A stretch of 50,041 nt of DNA from an uncultured Clostridia bacterium. Lineage in GTDB: Bacteria; Bacillota; Clostridia; TANB77; CAG-508. The DNA lies in the NCBI GenBank assembly GCA_947626605.1, contig CANQSV010000009.1, positions 1 through 50,041 on the forward strand. Direction: 5' to 3'. The notes beneath the pieces are model-generated. The model was not told where the DNA came from and did not search any database. It worked only from the letters and a program-made list of their open reading frames with translations. How positions within the stretch are numbered: position 1 is the stretch's first letter; each line of letters begins with the position of its first letter. This document shows positions 34,304 through 45,700 of the stretch, piece after piece. Position numbers and translations under genes: made by a program.

Positions 34304-34447
34304 TTAATAATTAATTGAATTTTGTTGTGGTGTTGTGTAACTTTTCATTGTAGAATCCAATACTGAATTAGCACTGTTGTATACTGAAAATCCTATCCCT
34401 AAAAATAAAGTGGAAGTCAATATCATCAAAGTTAAAAAAGCTTTCAT
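34304..34447 (-). CDS. 47-aa secreted or membrane peptide
   Basis: The minus strand encodes 47 residues: MKAFLTLMILTSTLFLGIGF as a signal-peptide-like helix, then SVYNSANSVLDSTMKSYTTP and an Asn/Gln-rich end. AGGAGTG lies 6-7 nt before the ATG. It is the first of two small membrane proteins upstream of glucokinase. It resembles nothing I know. The strong ribosome site and clean signal helix make it a real gene rather than noise. Confidence 0.6.
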   Translation of the reverse strand: MKAFLTLMILTSTLFLGIGFSVYNSANSVLDSTMKSYTTPQQNSINY

Positions 34448-34509
34448 AAAATCACTCCTTTTCATAATTATTTTTTATTATATCTTACCATAAAAAAAAA
34501 GTAAATATT

Positions 34510-35790
34510 TTATTTACTTTTTATCTTACATATGTAAAAGCCATCTGCTTCTTCATTAGTTTTTATTTTTATTTCTTTTACAATTTCAAATTTATTATTA
34601 TCCTTCAAAAAACGTCTTATTAAATCTTCGTTCTCTGCTTTTAATATACTGCAAGTAGAATATACCAATTCTCCTCCTGTTTTTAAATATTTAGAGCAAT
34701 TTTCCAATATGTTTAATTGAATTTTGATAATTTCTTGTATATCTTCTTTTTTTCTTTGCCATTTAATATCAGGTTTTCTTTTTATTACCCCTATTCCTAA
34801 ACAAGGAACATCTAATAATATCTTATCAAATTTGTTTATATACTTATCTTCAAAAATACTAGAATCTTTTTCTTCTGTTTCTATTATATCAATTCCTAAT
34901 CTTTCTGCATTTTGCTTAACTAAATTTAATCTGCTATTATACAAATCCCAAGCAATTATTTTGCCTTTATTATTCATTATTTCTGCAAGGTGTGTTGTTT
35001 TTCCTCCTGGTGCACTACAAGCATCTAGTACTACATCTCCTTCTTTAGGAGATAAGATTTTTGCCGTTCTTCCTGCTGATATATCTTGTGCAGTAAATAG
35101 ACCTTCTTTAAATAAATCTATATTTGCTAAATTTTTAACTTTTAAATTTATAAACTCCTCTTCTTCTGTTTCCTCGTATTGTATATTTCTTTCTTCTAAT
35201 TGCTTTATTAATTTAGCTTTATCAGTTTTTAACGCATTCATTCTGATTGTTACTTTTGGATGTGTGTTGCTACATCTACAAATCTCTTCTACTTCTTTAA
35301 TATTATAGTCTTTTAATAATTCTTCAACTAGCCATTCTGGCATGGATTCTAATAGAGATATTCTTTTTACATTATTTTCGATATTTTTTAATTCTTCATA
35401 ATCTGTTTTTTCTACTTTTCTTAAAATGGCATTTACAAATCCGGTTGATCTTCCTCCATATTTTTTAGCTAGATTTACTGCTTCATTTACTGCTGCTGAT
35501 TTTGGTATTTTATCCAAAAAAATTATTTGATATGTTGCCATTCTTAGAATATTTAATATCCATTTAGAAATCTTGTTTATTTTGATATTTGAATATTTTG
35601 ATATTATATAGTCTATTGTTAATTTCCAGCTAACTGTTCCATACACTAGTTCTGAAATTAATCCAACATCTTTTTCATTTAATTTATTTCTATTATTGTC
35701 TAAAATCTCGCCTAAAACTATGTTTGAATATGCATTTTTAGTATCGACATCGTATAATACCTTTAGTGCTGTTTCTCTAGCTTTATCCAT
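34510..35790 (-). CDS. rsmB: 16S rRNA (cytosine-967-C5)-methyltransferase RsmB
   Basis: A 426-residue enzyme methylating C967 of 16S rRNA. An N-terminal NusB-like RNA-binding domain (residues 1-130, e.g. ARETALKVLYDVD) precedes the SAM-dependent methyltransferase: VLDACSAPGGKTTHLAEIM (motif I), the DVPCLGIGVIKRKPDIKW (motif IV, PC) and YSTCSI (motif VI, TC nucleophile Cys). Both active-site cysteines are present. The length is normal. It lies 76 nt downstream of fbp on the minus strand. Confidence 0.95.
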   Translation of the reverse strand: MDKARETALKVLYDVDTKNAYSNIVLGEILDNNRNKLNEKDVGLISELVYGTVSWKLTIDYIISKYSNIKINKISKWILNILRMATYQIIFLDKIPKSAAVNEAVNLAKKYGGRSTGFVNAILRKVEKTDYEELKNIENNVKRISLLESMPEWLVEELLKDYNIKEVEEICRCSNTHPKVTIRMNALKTDKAKLIKQLEERNIQYEETEEEEFINLKVKNLANIDLFKEGLFTAQDISAGRTAKILSPKEGDVVLDACSAPGGKTTHLAEIMNNKGKIIAWDLYNSRLNLVKQNAERLGIDIIETEEKDSSIFEDKYINKFDKILLDVPCLGIGVIKRKPDIKWQRKKEDIQEIIKIQLNILENCSKYLKTGGELVYSTCSILKAENEDLIRRFLKDNNKFEIVKEIKIKTNEEADGFYICKIKSK

Positions 35791-35866
35791 TTTTTAGTCC
35801 TTTCTTTCGATTATTTTGTATTTATTCGGGAGAACACTGGTCGCCCGAAAATTAATTTATTCTCCC

Positions 35867-37822
35867 CTACAATGTTTCCTTAATCTCTCCTGTTCTATAT
35901 GCTTGTAACAACAATTTTAAATCCTCTACTTCTCCCTTTAACTTTTCTCCTATATCTGTATCTCCTACTGTTTTTCTGCTAACTCCTTGTTTCTTTACAA
36001 TAATTTCTGATATAATATCATTTTCATTTTCGATTGCATCTTTAATTGATGTAAATGGCTTATTTGCACTTAATAACATTCCATATGAATTATATGTTAA
36101 TGTATATCCTGCTTCGCCAGTTCTTTCTCTGAAGCTTTTAGCAAATCCTCCATCAATTACTAAATACTTGCCATTTGCTCTTACTGGACTTTCTCCATCT
36201 TTTGCCTTAACAGGAATATGCCCATTTATTATATGTGCTTCTGGGTCTGTGATTCCGAATTCTTTTAATATTTTTTCACAAACTTCTTCTGTTTCAACAA
36301 ATTTATAATATGGATTTTTGTTTTCTTTCTGTATTTCTTTATCTTCAATAAAATACTGCTCAAATACTGTCATTCTTTCTTTTCCAAAAAATGGTGAATT
36401 TTTACCTTCCCATAAGTACCACATAAAATCTTTTTCATCTTTTGCATCTTTATCAAAATAAGCCTTGTTCACAATCTTATCAATATAATCCAAGTATTCT
36501 TTTCCTTTTAATTTTTTACCAAGTACTTCAACCTCTGTAAATTCACCATCTTCATCCATTGGTATACAACCATGAAATAGCAAATTAGAATTAAATTTCA
36601 TATATGAAGACCCTTTTGAATAAATAAATCTTATATGCTTATTTAAAACTTCGCTTCTGGTAAAAGATTCTTGTAATCTTTCAATTAATTCCTCTTCTTC
36701 ATCTGTTAATTTATATACATCCTCTTTGTTTATAGTTGGAAAATTAGTGTCCTTTAAAGGATAAGTTTTACCATCTATTTTTATCGTTTTATTTTTAAAA
36801 TTAATTTTATCTAGTAATAATCTCTCTTCCATTTCAAACTCTGGATGCTGTAGGATCCATTGTCCCTCTAGTTTAAATTGAATTATTGTAATTGCCTTAT
36901 GGATTTTTGATATTACATTCTTGTCACTATTTGCATATTTGTTATAATCAAAAATTTTAGGTCTAAAACATTTACATGGGTCATCTTTGTATGTTTCTAG
37001 AGCAAATGTGGATAAAGGTCGTATATTAATTCCATATACATCTTCCAATATGCTTATATTATCATATCTTGCACAATTTCTTATAACTGATGATATACAT
37101 ATTTTATTTCCACAAGTAGCTCCCATCCATAATATGTCATGATTTCCCCATTGTATATCTAAGCTATGAAAATTCATTAAAGCCTCAATTACTAAATCAG
37201 GATGAAGTCCTCTATCAAAAATATCTCCTACTATATGCAAATGATCTATCGCCATACGTTTAATTAAATTTGATATTGCAATTATAAATTCATCTGCCAT
37301 ATCTATTTCGATTATTGTTTTAATTATTTCTCCATAATATACCTTCTTATCGCTAACGCTTTCTGTTGCTTGTAAATTTAAAACTTCATCTATAATATAA
37401 TTTAATTCCTTTGGCAAAGCCTTTCTTACTTTAGATCTTGTATATTTTGAACTTACTTGTTTACAAACTTCTATTAGTCTGTATAAAGTAATTTCATACC
37501 ATTCATTTAAATTATTTATTTTTGATTTTATGGATTTTAATTTCTCTTCTGGATAATATATTAAAGTAGCTAAAGTGTTTCTTTCACTTGCCACTACTGA
37601 TGTTTCGAATAATAAATCCAACTTACTTCTAATAATACCAGCACCACTATTTAATATATGTACAAAAGGTTCATATTCACCATGCAAATCACTTAAAAAA
37701 ACTTCCGTTCCTTTGGGCAGATTCAATATTGCTTGTAAATTTATTATTTCTTCAGATACTTCTTCAACATTTTTGTACTCTTTACTTAATAGTTTTAAAT
37801 ATTTTTCTTTATTATAACTCAT
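35867..37822 (-). CDS. fbp: fructose-1,6-bisphosphatase class III
   Basis: A 651-residue class III FBPase, the gluconeogenic enzyme of many Firmicutes, about the usual 640-670. It is a metallophosphatase with EVFLSDLHGEYEPF near residue 40, HIVGDIFDRGLHPD near 195, and GNHDILWMG near 220, each supplying metal ligands; the C-terminal NGHIPVKAKDGESPV region completes the site. It is distinct from classes I and II. It starts with AGGAGGGG upstream and diverges from the sporulation operon at 37967. Confidence 0.95.
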   Translation of the reverse strand: MSYNKEKYLKLLSKEYKNVEEVSEEIINLQAILNLPKGTEVFLSDLHGEYEPFVHILNSGAGIIRSKLDLLFETSVVASERNTLATLIYYPEEKLKSIKSKINNLNEWYEITLYRLIEVCKQVSSKYTRSKVRKALPKELNYIIDEVLNLQATESVSDKKVYYGEIIKTIIEIDMADEFIIAISNLIKRMAIDHLHIVGDIFDRGLHPDLVIEALMNFHSLDIQWGNHDILWMGATCGNKICISSVIRNCARYDNISILEDVYGINIRPLSTFALETYKDDPCKCFRPKIFDYNKYANSDKNVISKIHKAITIIQFKLEGQWILQHPEFEMEERLLLDKINFKNKTIKIDGKTYPLKDTNFPTINKEDVYKLTDEEEELIERLQESFTRSEVLNKHIRFIYSKGSSYMKFNSNLLFHGCIPMDEDGEFTEVEVLGKKLKGKEYLDYIDKIVNKAYFDKDAKDEKDFMWYLWEGKNSPFFGKERMTVFEQYFIEDKEIQKENKNPYYKFVETEEVCEKILKEFGITDPEAHIINGHIPVKAKDGESPVRANGKYLVIDGGFAKSFRERTGEAGYTLTYNSYGMLLSANKPFTSIKDAIENENDIISEIIVKKQGVSRKTVGDTDIGEKLKGEVEDLKLLLQAYRTGEIKETL

Positions 37823-37966
37823 AATCTACCCCTCCTATTTTGTCGCCTTTTAATTATATACTAATCATTTAAAATTTACTACTGATTTTGAATATTTATT
37901 TTTTGCGTATATTTTTAACATTTTTGAAAAAACTATCTAAAGAAAATAAATTTTGGAGGTAAACTT

Positions 37967-38188
37967 ATGGGATTAGAAAAACATTTAAATATTACTGGTA
38001 CATCAACAGTTTCGTGGAAGGATGCAATAGTTCAAGCTGTTAGTGAAGCTTCAAACACTATTGACTATCTTTCTTCTGTTAGAGTAGTTAATCAATCAGC
38101 TAAGATTATTGGAGATAAAATTACTGAATATATAGTAGATTTAGATATATCTTTTATGCTAGATAGAACTAGAAATAAGGAGGGATAA
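37967..38188 (+). CDS. dodecin-family flavin-binding protein in the spoVA operon
   Basis: A 73-residue dodecin, a dodecameric small protein that binds flavins or CoA. The family pattern is clear: KHLNITGTSTVSWKDAIVQAVSEASNTI with the Trp-Lys-Asp-Ala segment, then SVRVVNQSAKIIGDKITEYIVDLDISFML. GGAGG lies 8 nt upstream. Its last codons contain the AGGAGGG ribosome site of spoVAC, which starts 3 nt after the stop, so the genes are tightly coupled. That places a flavin-store protein in a sporulation operon. Confidence 0.88.
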   Translation: MGLEKHLNITGTSTVSWKDAIVQAVSEASNTIDYLSSVRVVNQSAKIIGDKITEYIVDLDISFMLDRTRNKEG

Positions 38189-38191
38189 TTT

Positions 38192-38656
38192 ATGAATCCA
38201 TTGGAATCCAATAAAGATTATCAAAACTATGTTGATCAGAAATCACCAAATTCCCCTATTTTAAAAAATTGTTTTAATGCATTTTGGGTTGGTGGACTAA
38301 TCTGCTCAATAGGTCAAATTATAATGAATTTCTGCAAGTATAGAGGTTTAGATACAGATATGGCAGGAACTATTACTTCTATTATTTTAATTGCAATTAG
38401 TGCTTTTTTAACTGGTATAAATTGGTTTAATAAAATAGGTAAATTTGCTGGTGCTGGTTCCTTAATTCCAATAACAGGTTTTTCAAACTCTATCGTTTCC
38501 CCTTCTATGGAGTATAAATCAGAAGGCTATGTTATGGGAGTTGGAGCAAAAATGTTTACTGTAGCAGGTCCTGTTTTAGTATTTGGAATTTCAGCATCAA
38601 TATTAGTAGGAATATTTTATCTAATTTTTAATACTCAAGGTATAACTTTAGTTTAA
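38192..38656 (+). CDS. spoVAC: stage V sporulation protein AC
   Basis: A 154-residue membrane protein that helps make the channel releasing dipicolinic acid from spores. It has about four helices (e.g. FWVGGLICSIGQIIMNF, ITSIILIAISAFL, MFTVAGPVLVFGISASILVG) and the SpoVAC signature GAGSLIPITGFSNSIVSP. The length is normal. It is co-transcribed with the dodecin gene before it and spoVAD after it; the spoVAD start comes 13 nt on, with GGAGG between. Confidence 0.95.
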   Translation: MNPLESNKDYQNYVDQKSPNSPILKNCFNAFWVGGLICSIGQIIMNFCKYRGLDTDMAGTITSIILIAISAFLTGINWFNKIGKFAGAGSLIPITGFSNSIVSPSMEYKSEGYVMGVGAKMFTVAGPVLVFGISASILVGIFYLIFNTQGITLV

Positions 38657-38669
38657 TATGGAGGTTTTT

Positions 38670-39674
38670 ATGGAAAAAATAGGTTCACAAACGATTAAAT
38701 TTAATAACCCTCCCACAATTCTTTCAACAGCATCTATTGTAGGTCCAAAAGAAGCAGAAGGTCCTCTTGCTAAATATTTTGATCAATGCTTAGATGATGA
38801 ATTTTGGGGAGAAGATTCATGGGAAAAGGCTGAAAGTAAAATTATAAAGGAAACTGTTAATACCGCTATTTCAAAATCTGGTATTCCTAGCGAACAAATA
38901 GATTATTGTTTTTCTGGAGATTTACTTAATCAATGTATTTCTTCAAGTTTTGGCTTAAGAGAATTGAATATTCCATATTTTGGAATATTTGGTGCTTGTT
39001 CTACTTTTGTAGAAGGATTAATTCTAGCTTCTATTTTAATAGATGGCAATGCTGGACAATTTGTCCTTTCTAGTGCTTCAAGTCATTTCTGTAGTGCTGA
39101 AAAACAATTTAGATTTCCACTAGAACTTGGAAATCAACGTCCTCCATCTGCACAATGGACTGTTACTGGTGCAGGTGCTTGTATCTTAGCAAAAGACGGA
39201 CCAGGTCCATATATAACTCATGTTACTCCTGGAAAAATAGTAGACAAAGGAATAAAAGATTCTAATAATATGGGAGCAGCTATGGCTCCTGCAGCACTAG
39301 ACACCTTAATTACTCACTTTCAAGATACTGGTCGTGACCCAAGTTATTATGATGCAATAATTACTGGAGATCTAGGTTACATTGGAAAAGAAATTTTAAC
39401 AGAACTTTCTGGAAGCAGAGGCTTTAATATAAAAGACAATTACAATGATTGCGGAGTTTTAATTTTTAATAAAGAAGCTCAAGATGTTCATTCTGGTGGA
39501 AGTGGATGCGGTTGCTGTGCAAGTGTATTTTCTGGATATCTTTTTAATCAATTAAAATCTCAAGCGTATAAAAAAATATTATTAATTGCAACAGGAGCAT
39601 TAACAAATGCTACAACAGCTCAACAAGGAGAATCAATACCAGGTATAGCACATGCGGTTAGTATAGAAGTTTAA
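38670..39674 (+). CDS. spoVAD: stage V sporulation protein AD
   Basis: A 334-residue soluble thiolase-fold protein that binds dipicolinic acid and forms part of the SpoVA complex in the forespore inner membrane. Signature blocks: STASIVGPKEAEGPL, FSGDLLNQCISSSFGLRELNIPYFGIFGACSTF and DLGYIGKEIL, with a C-terminal GGSGCGCCASVF. The length is normal. The start is the ATG at 38670 because GGAGG overlaps the earlier ATG at 38658. spoVAE, which normally follows, is missing; the operon ends at a terminator. Confidence 0.95.
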   Translation: MEKIGSQTIKFNNPPTILSTASIVGPKEAEGPLAKYFDQCLDDEFWGEDSWEKAESKIIKETVNTAISKSGIPSEQIDYCFSGDLLNQCISSSFGLRELNIPYFGIFGACSTFVEGLILASILIDGNAGQFVLSSASSHFCSAEKQFRFPLELGNQRPPSAQWTVTGAGACILAKDGPGPYITHVTPGKIVDKGIKDSNNMGAAMAPAALDTLITHFQDTGRDPSYYDAIITGDLGYIGKEILTELSGSRGFNIKDNYNDCGVLIFNKEAQDVHSGGSGCGCCASVFSGYLFNQLKSQAYKKILLIATGALTNATTAQQGESIPGIAHAVSIEV

Positions 39675-39702
39675 AGGGAGATTTCTCTCCCTTGTTTTTC
39701 TA
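39675..39702. terminator. bidirectional terminator after spoVAD and the giant adhesin
   Basis: AAGGGAGA pairs with TCTCCCTT around a TTTC loop, then GTTTTT on the plus strand. It lies between the spoVAD stop and the adhesin stop. The same sequence recurs after the second adhesin at about 47229-47256. Confidence 0.8.
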
Positions 39703-42700
39703 AAATTTAACTTCTCTATACTTGAATACTCCTATTGCTCCTACTGCTAAGAATACCATAACCACTGCTCCTACTACTATCGTTTTGCCAGGTCCTGTTT
39801 GTGGTAATTTTCCTTTTGATGTTGTATTATCCTTATGTTGTTCTTTTGTATTCTCTACTTTTACTGTTAAAACTGTCTTCTCTACTTCTGCATTCTTATA
39901 TTTTTCTTTAAGCTTAATTACTTTCTTGCCATCTTGCTCTTTTACAGTAAATTCAACCTTGATAGAATCATCAGACTTCTTATATCCTTTTGGAGCTTCT
40001 TTTTCAGTTAGCTCTAATAAATATGTTCCTGCTTCTAAATCTAAATCTTTCAAGATGATTTGTCCTATTGAATTAGTTGTATTTGTCTTCTTTAATACTT
40101 CCTTATACTTCTTGTTCTTGTCTTTATCTACTCCGTCTTCTTTCTTTATTACTAATTCAAATTTTGCATCTTTTAATTTCTTGGTTGTTCCTTTTTCATA
40201 TTTATTAATCTTAATCATTACCTTATCTGCTACTGCCATTGGTACATATGTATTTGTTATCTTAAATCCATCTATTCTTGTTTCGTATCCACTTACTGCA
40301 TCTTCTGTTATTGTATATTTTATAATATCTCCATTTTTATCAAATAATTCTACTTGTTTAAATGTAAATTTCCATTTATTCTTTGCTGTTATCTCTTGTG
40401 TTCTTACTACTTTTCCATTTGCTAACAAGTTTACTTTTACTGAGCTTGGTCTTATTGCTTCATATCCTGCATCTTCCCACTCTTTTTCTACATCTATATC
40501 AATTACCTCTTCACCAGCTACAGCATGATATCTATTTATTACATTGTAATCATTTATTGTTGTTTCATATCCTTCTACTTCATCTTCTGTAATTGTATAA
40601 ACTATTTCTTTACCAGCTTCATATTTTGGTAAATCTGTAAATTCATATTTCCAATCATCAGCTTCTGTTACAGTTTTACTGTCTTTAGCCTTTCCATTTG
40701 CTAATAGGTTTATCTTTACACTATTAGGTCTGAAGTTTTCATATCCTGGATCTACCCATATTTTGGTTCCTGATACACTTGTCCTCTTTGATTCATGAGT
40801 ATTTGTTATATCATATCCATTTATAGTTTTTTCATATCCTGTTACTTTATCTTCATTAATTGTATAATTAATTTCTTGTCCATCTGCATATTTTGCTAAA
40901 TCTTTAAATGTATATTTCCAACCATCTTTTTTAGTAACTTTTTTATTTTTTACTTCTTCCCCGTTTGCATATAATCTTACTGTAATGCTCTCTGGTCTTA
41001 CTTTATCTTGATTATTATCATCTACCCATGTCTTTGTTCCTGATACGCTAACCTTTTCTATCTTATGTGTATTTGTTATATTGTATCCTTTTATTTCTTT
41101 ATCATATCCAGGTACATCTTCTTCATCTACTGTATATTGTATTTCTTTTCCTTGTCTGAATTTTGGTACATTCTCAAAAGTATATTTCCATTCCGTATCT
41201 GCTGTTACTGTTTTTGTTGCAACTACATTTTCTCCATCTAACAATTTAACTTCTATGCTCTTAGGTCTTATTCCATCTTGATTCTTTTCATCTACCCATT
41301 TTTTCTCACCTGATATAGATGTAACTTCTGGTTTATGAGTATTCGTTATATTATTATCTTTATCAACTTCTGATGTATAGCCATCTACTTTCTCTTCTTT
41401 AATTTCATATACTATTTCTTTGCCTTTACTATATTTGTCTAAGTCTTTGAAAGTATATTTCCAATCTTCTTTTGCAGTTACTTCTTGAGTTTCTTTTTCT
41501 TTTCCATCTGCTAATAAAGTAACCTTTATTTTTTCAGGTCTTATTCCATCTTGATTGTCTTCATCTTCCCATATCTTAGTTCCTGATACTTCAGTTTTTT
41601 CTGGAGTATGTGTATTTGTTACATCATAACCTTTTACTTCTTTTGTGTAATCTTTTACATCAACCTCATCAATTGTATACTTAATTTCTACACCTTTTTT
41701 ATATTTTGGTAAATCTTTAAATTCGTATTTCCAGTCGTTTTCTTTTGTTACTTTTCTTGTTTCAACTTCTTCTCCGTCCCCAAATAACTTTACTCTGATA
41801 CTATCAGGTCTTACTCCATCTTGATCATCATTATCATTCCATGTTTTTGTTCCTGATATGCTTGTCTTCTCTGGTTCGTGGTGGTTTATTATGTCGTAGC
41901 CTTTTATTTCTTTTGTATAGTCTTTTACTTCTTCTTCGTCTATTTTATATTCTATAATTTTGCCTTCTTTGTATTTAGGTAAATTCTCAAATTTATATTT
42001 CCACTTACTTTCTGCTGTTACTTCTTTAGTTTCTAATTGTTCTCCATCTGCTGATAATTTAACTACTACCTTATCAGGTCTCTTTCCATCTTGGTCTTCT
42101 GCATCATCCCATTTCTTTGTTCCTTCTATAACTATTGTTTCTGGCTTATGAGTATTCTTTAAGTTGTATCCATCTGTAGATAAAGTATAATCATCTACCT
42201 TATCTTCATCTATTGAATACTTAATCTCTTTTCCATTTGCGTATTTATCTACTCCTTTAAATTCGTATGACCAATTATTTTCTGCTGTTACAGTTCTTGT
42301 TTCTTTTACTTCTTTGTTTGCAAGTAGTTTAACTGTTATTTGTGTTGGTCTCTTTCCGTCTTGATCATTTGCGTCATCCCATGTTTTTCTACCTGAGATA
42401 TCTATCTTCTCTGGTTCGTGAGAATTTGTTATATCATAACCTTCAACATTAATCTTATATCCTGTAATAGGTTCTTCTTCTACTGTATATGTAATTGGCT
42501 TTCCAGCTTCATTTTTAGGTAAATCTTTAATCTCATACTCCCATTTATCATCTGCTATTACAGTTATTTTCTTGTCTGTTAATTCTTTATCATTTGCAAA
42601 TACTTTAATTGTAATTTTATTAGGTCTCTTTCCATCTTGATTATCTGCGTCTTCCCATTTCTTCGTTCCTTTAATATCAATTGTTTCTGGTTTATGTGTA

Positions 42701-45700
42701 TTTGTTATATTATTATTCTTATCAACTTTTGAAGTATATCCTTCTATTTTTTCTTCTTCTACTGTATACTCTATTTCTACTCCTTGGTCTCTATATTTAG
42801 GAACATCTGTAAATTCATATTCCCATTTAGTTTCTGCAGATGCTGTTACTGTTTTATCTTTTACTTCTTCTCCATCTGCTAATAATTTTACTGTTATGCT
42901 TTCTGGTCTTATTCCGTCTTGGTTATTTGCATCTTCCCATGTTTTCTTTCCTTTAACTGTTATAGTCTCTGGTGTGTGTTTATTAGTTATATTGTATTCA
43001 TCTATAGTTGTCTCGTAATCTGCAACAGTATCTTCTTTTATTGTATATTTAATTACTTCTCCTTTTTCATACTTTGGAAGATTTGTAAATTTATATTTCC
43101 AATTATTATCTTCATCTGGCTTAACAACTTTTGTTTCTTTCTCTTTATCATTTGCAAATAATCTAACAGTAATCTCCTTAGGTCTTTTTCCGTCTTGATT
43201 ATCACTATCATCCCAAGTCTTTGTACCTTCAATATCTATGGTTACTGGTTTATGCTTATTAGTTATATTATTATCTGAATCAACTTCTGCTGTATAACCC
43301 TCAACTGCATCTTCTTCAACAGTATAAACTATCTCTGTACCTTTGTTTTTATATTTAGGAACATCTTTAAATTCATACTTCCATTCAGTTTTTTCAGACA
43401 CTTCTACTTCCTTATCAGCAACAGGTTGTCCATCAGCAAGTAGCTTAACCGCTACTTTCTCAGGTCTTATACCATCTTGATTATCTTTATCATCCCATGT
43501 CTTCTTTCCAGATACTTTTGTTTTCTCTGGTTCATGAGTATTCGTAATCTCAAAAGCTATAACCTCTTTGCCATCTTCAGCCTTTTCGCTACCTTCTTTT
43601 TTCTCTACCTTTTTAACGTCTTTCTTATAATCCTCAATTTTCTCTTCATCTACTGTATAAACAATTTCTTTGCCCTCTTTAAACTTAGGTAAATCATCAA
43701 TAGTAGCTTCCCATTTGTTCGCTTCATTTAAAGTTAATTGTTTATCTTTTAGCTCATTTTCATTTTCCAAAATCTTAACAGTAACACTATCAGGTCTCTT
43801 TCCATCTTGATCATCATTATCTTTCCATATCTTCTTTACAGTAAGAGATAACTTCTCAGGCTCGTGTTTGTTGGTGATTTTAAGTCCATCTATCTGCTTT
43901 TCATAATCCTTAACAGCTTCCTCATCAACTGTATATTTTATCTCTTCACCATTTTTATACTTTTGTAATCCAGTAAATTTATGTTTCCAGCCATTTACTT
44001 TGTCTAAAGTAGCTGTTGCATCTTTTATTTCTACATCTTCTTTATCTGCTTTTAGGGTTACTTTTACACTATCTGGTCTTTTTCCATCTTGATTATTTGC
44101 ATCATCCCATTCTTTTGTAACTTCGACTTCAGTTTTTTCTAATTCATGTTTATTAATAATTTTTAACTTACCATCTTCTTTTTTATAAGTAGTTGTATAT
44201 TTATTTTCTGCTTTACCAGTTAAAGTCTCTTCTTTAACAGTATATTCTATCTCATTTCCATCTTTATCGTACTTCTTAACGCCTTCAAACTTAAACTTCC
44301 ATGTATTACTGTCTTTTTCTTCTTCTGAACCCTCTGAATCCTTTGTAACAGTTATAGGATTTTTAAACTTTGATTTTTCATTTTGTCTTTCTTGCTCTGT
44401 AGCTTCATTATCAGTCTGACTCTCTTCAGTTTGTTGACCATCTTCTTTTTTAACTTTATATTCTTCTACTTTGGTCAACTCTTCACTATCTTTATTCTTT
44501 TGATATAAAGTTACTTCAATAGACTCTGGTCTAACTCCATCATTATCATTTGAATCTTCCCAGATTTTCTCGCCTTCAATATCAGTTAACAGAGTATTTG
44601 TAATTCTATATTTAGCAGCGTATTCCTCTTTATTCTCATCTTCTATTTTTTCAATCTCAGAAATGTAATTCTCACTAACGTTAACTTCTTTTATAGTATA
44701 AACAATCTCTTCTTTCTCTTTTTCTTCTTTCTCTGACTCTCCACTATTTTCTCTATACTTTGGAAGATTTATAATCTTACATGACCAATCTTTTAACTTA
44801 TCTTCTTCTTTTGGTTGCTCTTGCTCTTCAGGTTCTTTTGGAGTATCTGGACTTTCTGTATTGTCTGGGTTTGTAGTGTTATCTCCGCCATTTTCTCCTT
44901 CTCCTCCTGTTTCTGAACCACCTTGTCCTTCGCTTGAATCAGTACCTCCTGAACCTAAAAGACCTCCACTATTTCCACCTTCTTGTTGTCCATTTCCTCC
45001 TGTTTGATTATCTCCTTCTGAAGGGTTAGTAGTTGTACCTGTTCCCGTTTCTGCTGAATCCCCATTAGTAATTGTTATGCTAGGGGTACAACTGCATGGT
45101 GTGGCTGACAATTTTACAGTTATCCAATTACATTTTTTCCAATTTACTTCTTTACCGTTTGAATCTTTACATGTTGTAATTTCTTTGATATAGCACTTAG
45201 ATGTTCCATCACTACATGAAAGACAATCAGGTGAAATAGATATTTCTGCTGTTTTACCTTCTGGAATCGATACTTTTACATCTTTATAATCCCATGATGA
45301 TAAATTTTTAGCATTAACATTTCTTGTATCAATATTATTGTCGCATTTAATTGTAATTGTTATATTTACATCTGCATATTTCCACCATTCTCCTTGTACG
45401 TCTGACTTATCAAACTCAATATAATAATCAATACTTTTCCCTTCTTCAGGTGCAGTTGCTTTTACTTTATTTCCATTAGTTGAATAAGATATACTCTTTG
45501 CTGTTGTTTTCTCTCCATTTTCATCTTGTTGTTCTTTTTCATCAATTTTTATAATTTTCCCATCTTTTGTTAAAGTAATATCTCCTTTTTCTTTTCCATC
45601 AGCTAGTAATTTAAATTTAACATTTTCTGGTCTCTTACCATCTGCATTGTTACTGTCTATCCACTCTTTTTCTACATATACAGAAGTTGTTTCTTTGTCT

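Noticed and set aside
39722-43692. Plus-strand open frames opposite the giant adhesin
   Set aside because: They mirror the Cna_B codon pattern of the minus strand and have no ribosome sites; they are shadows.
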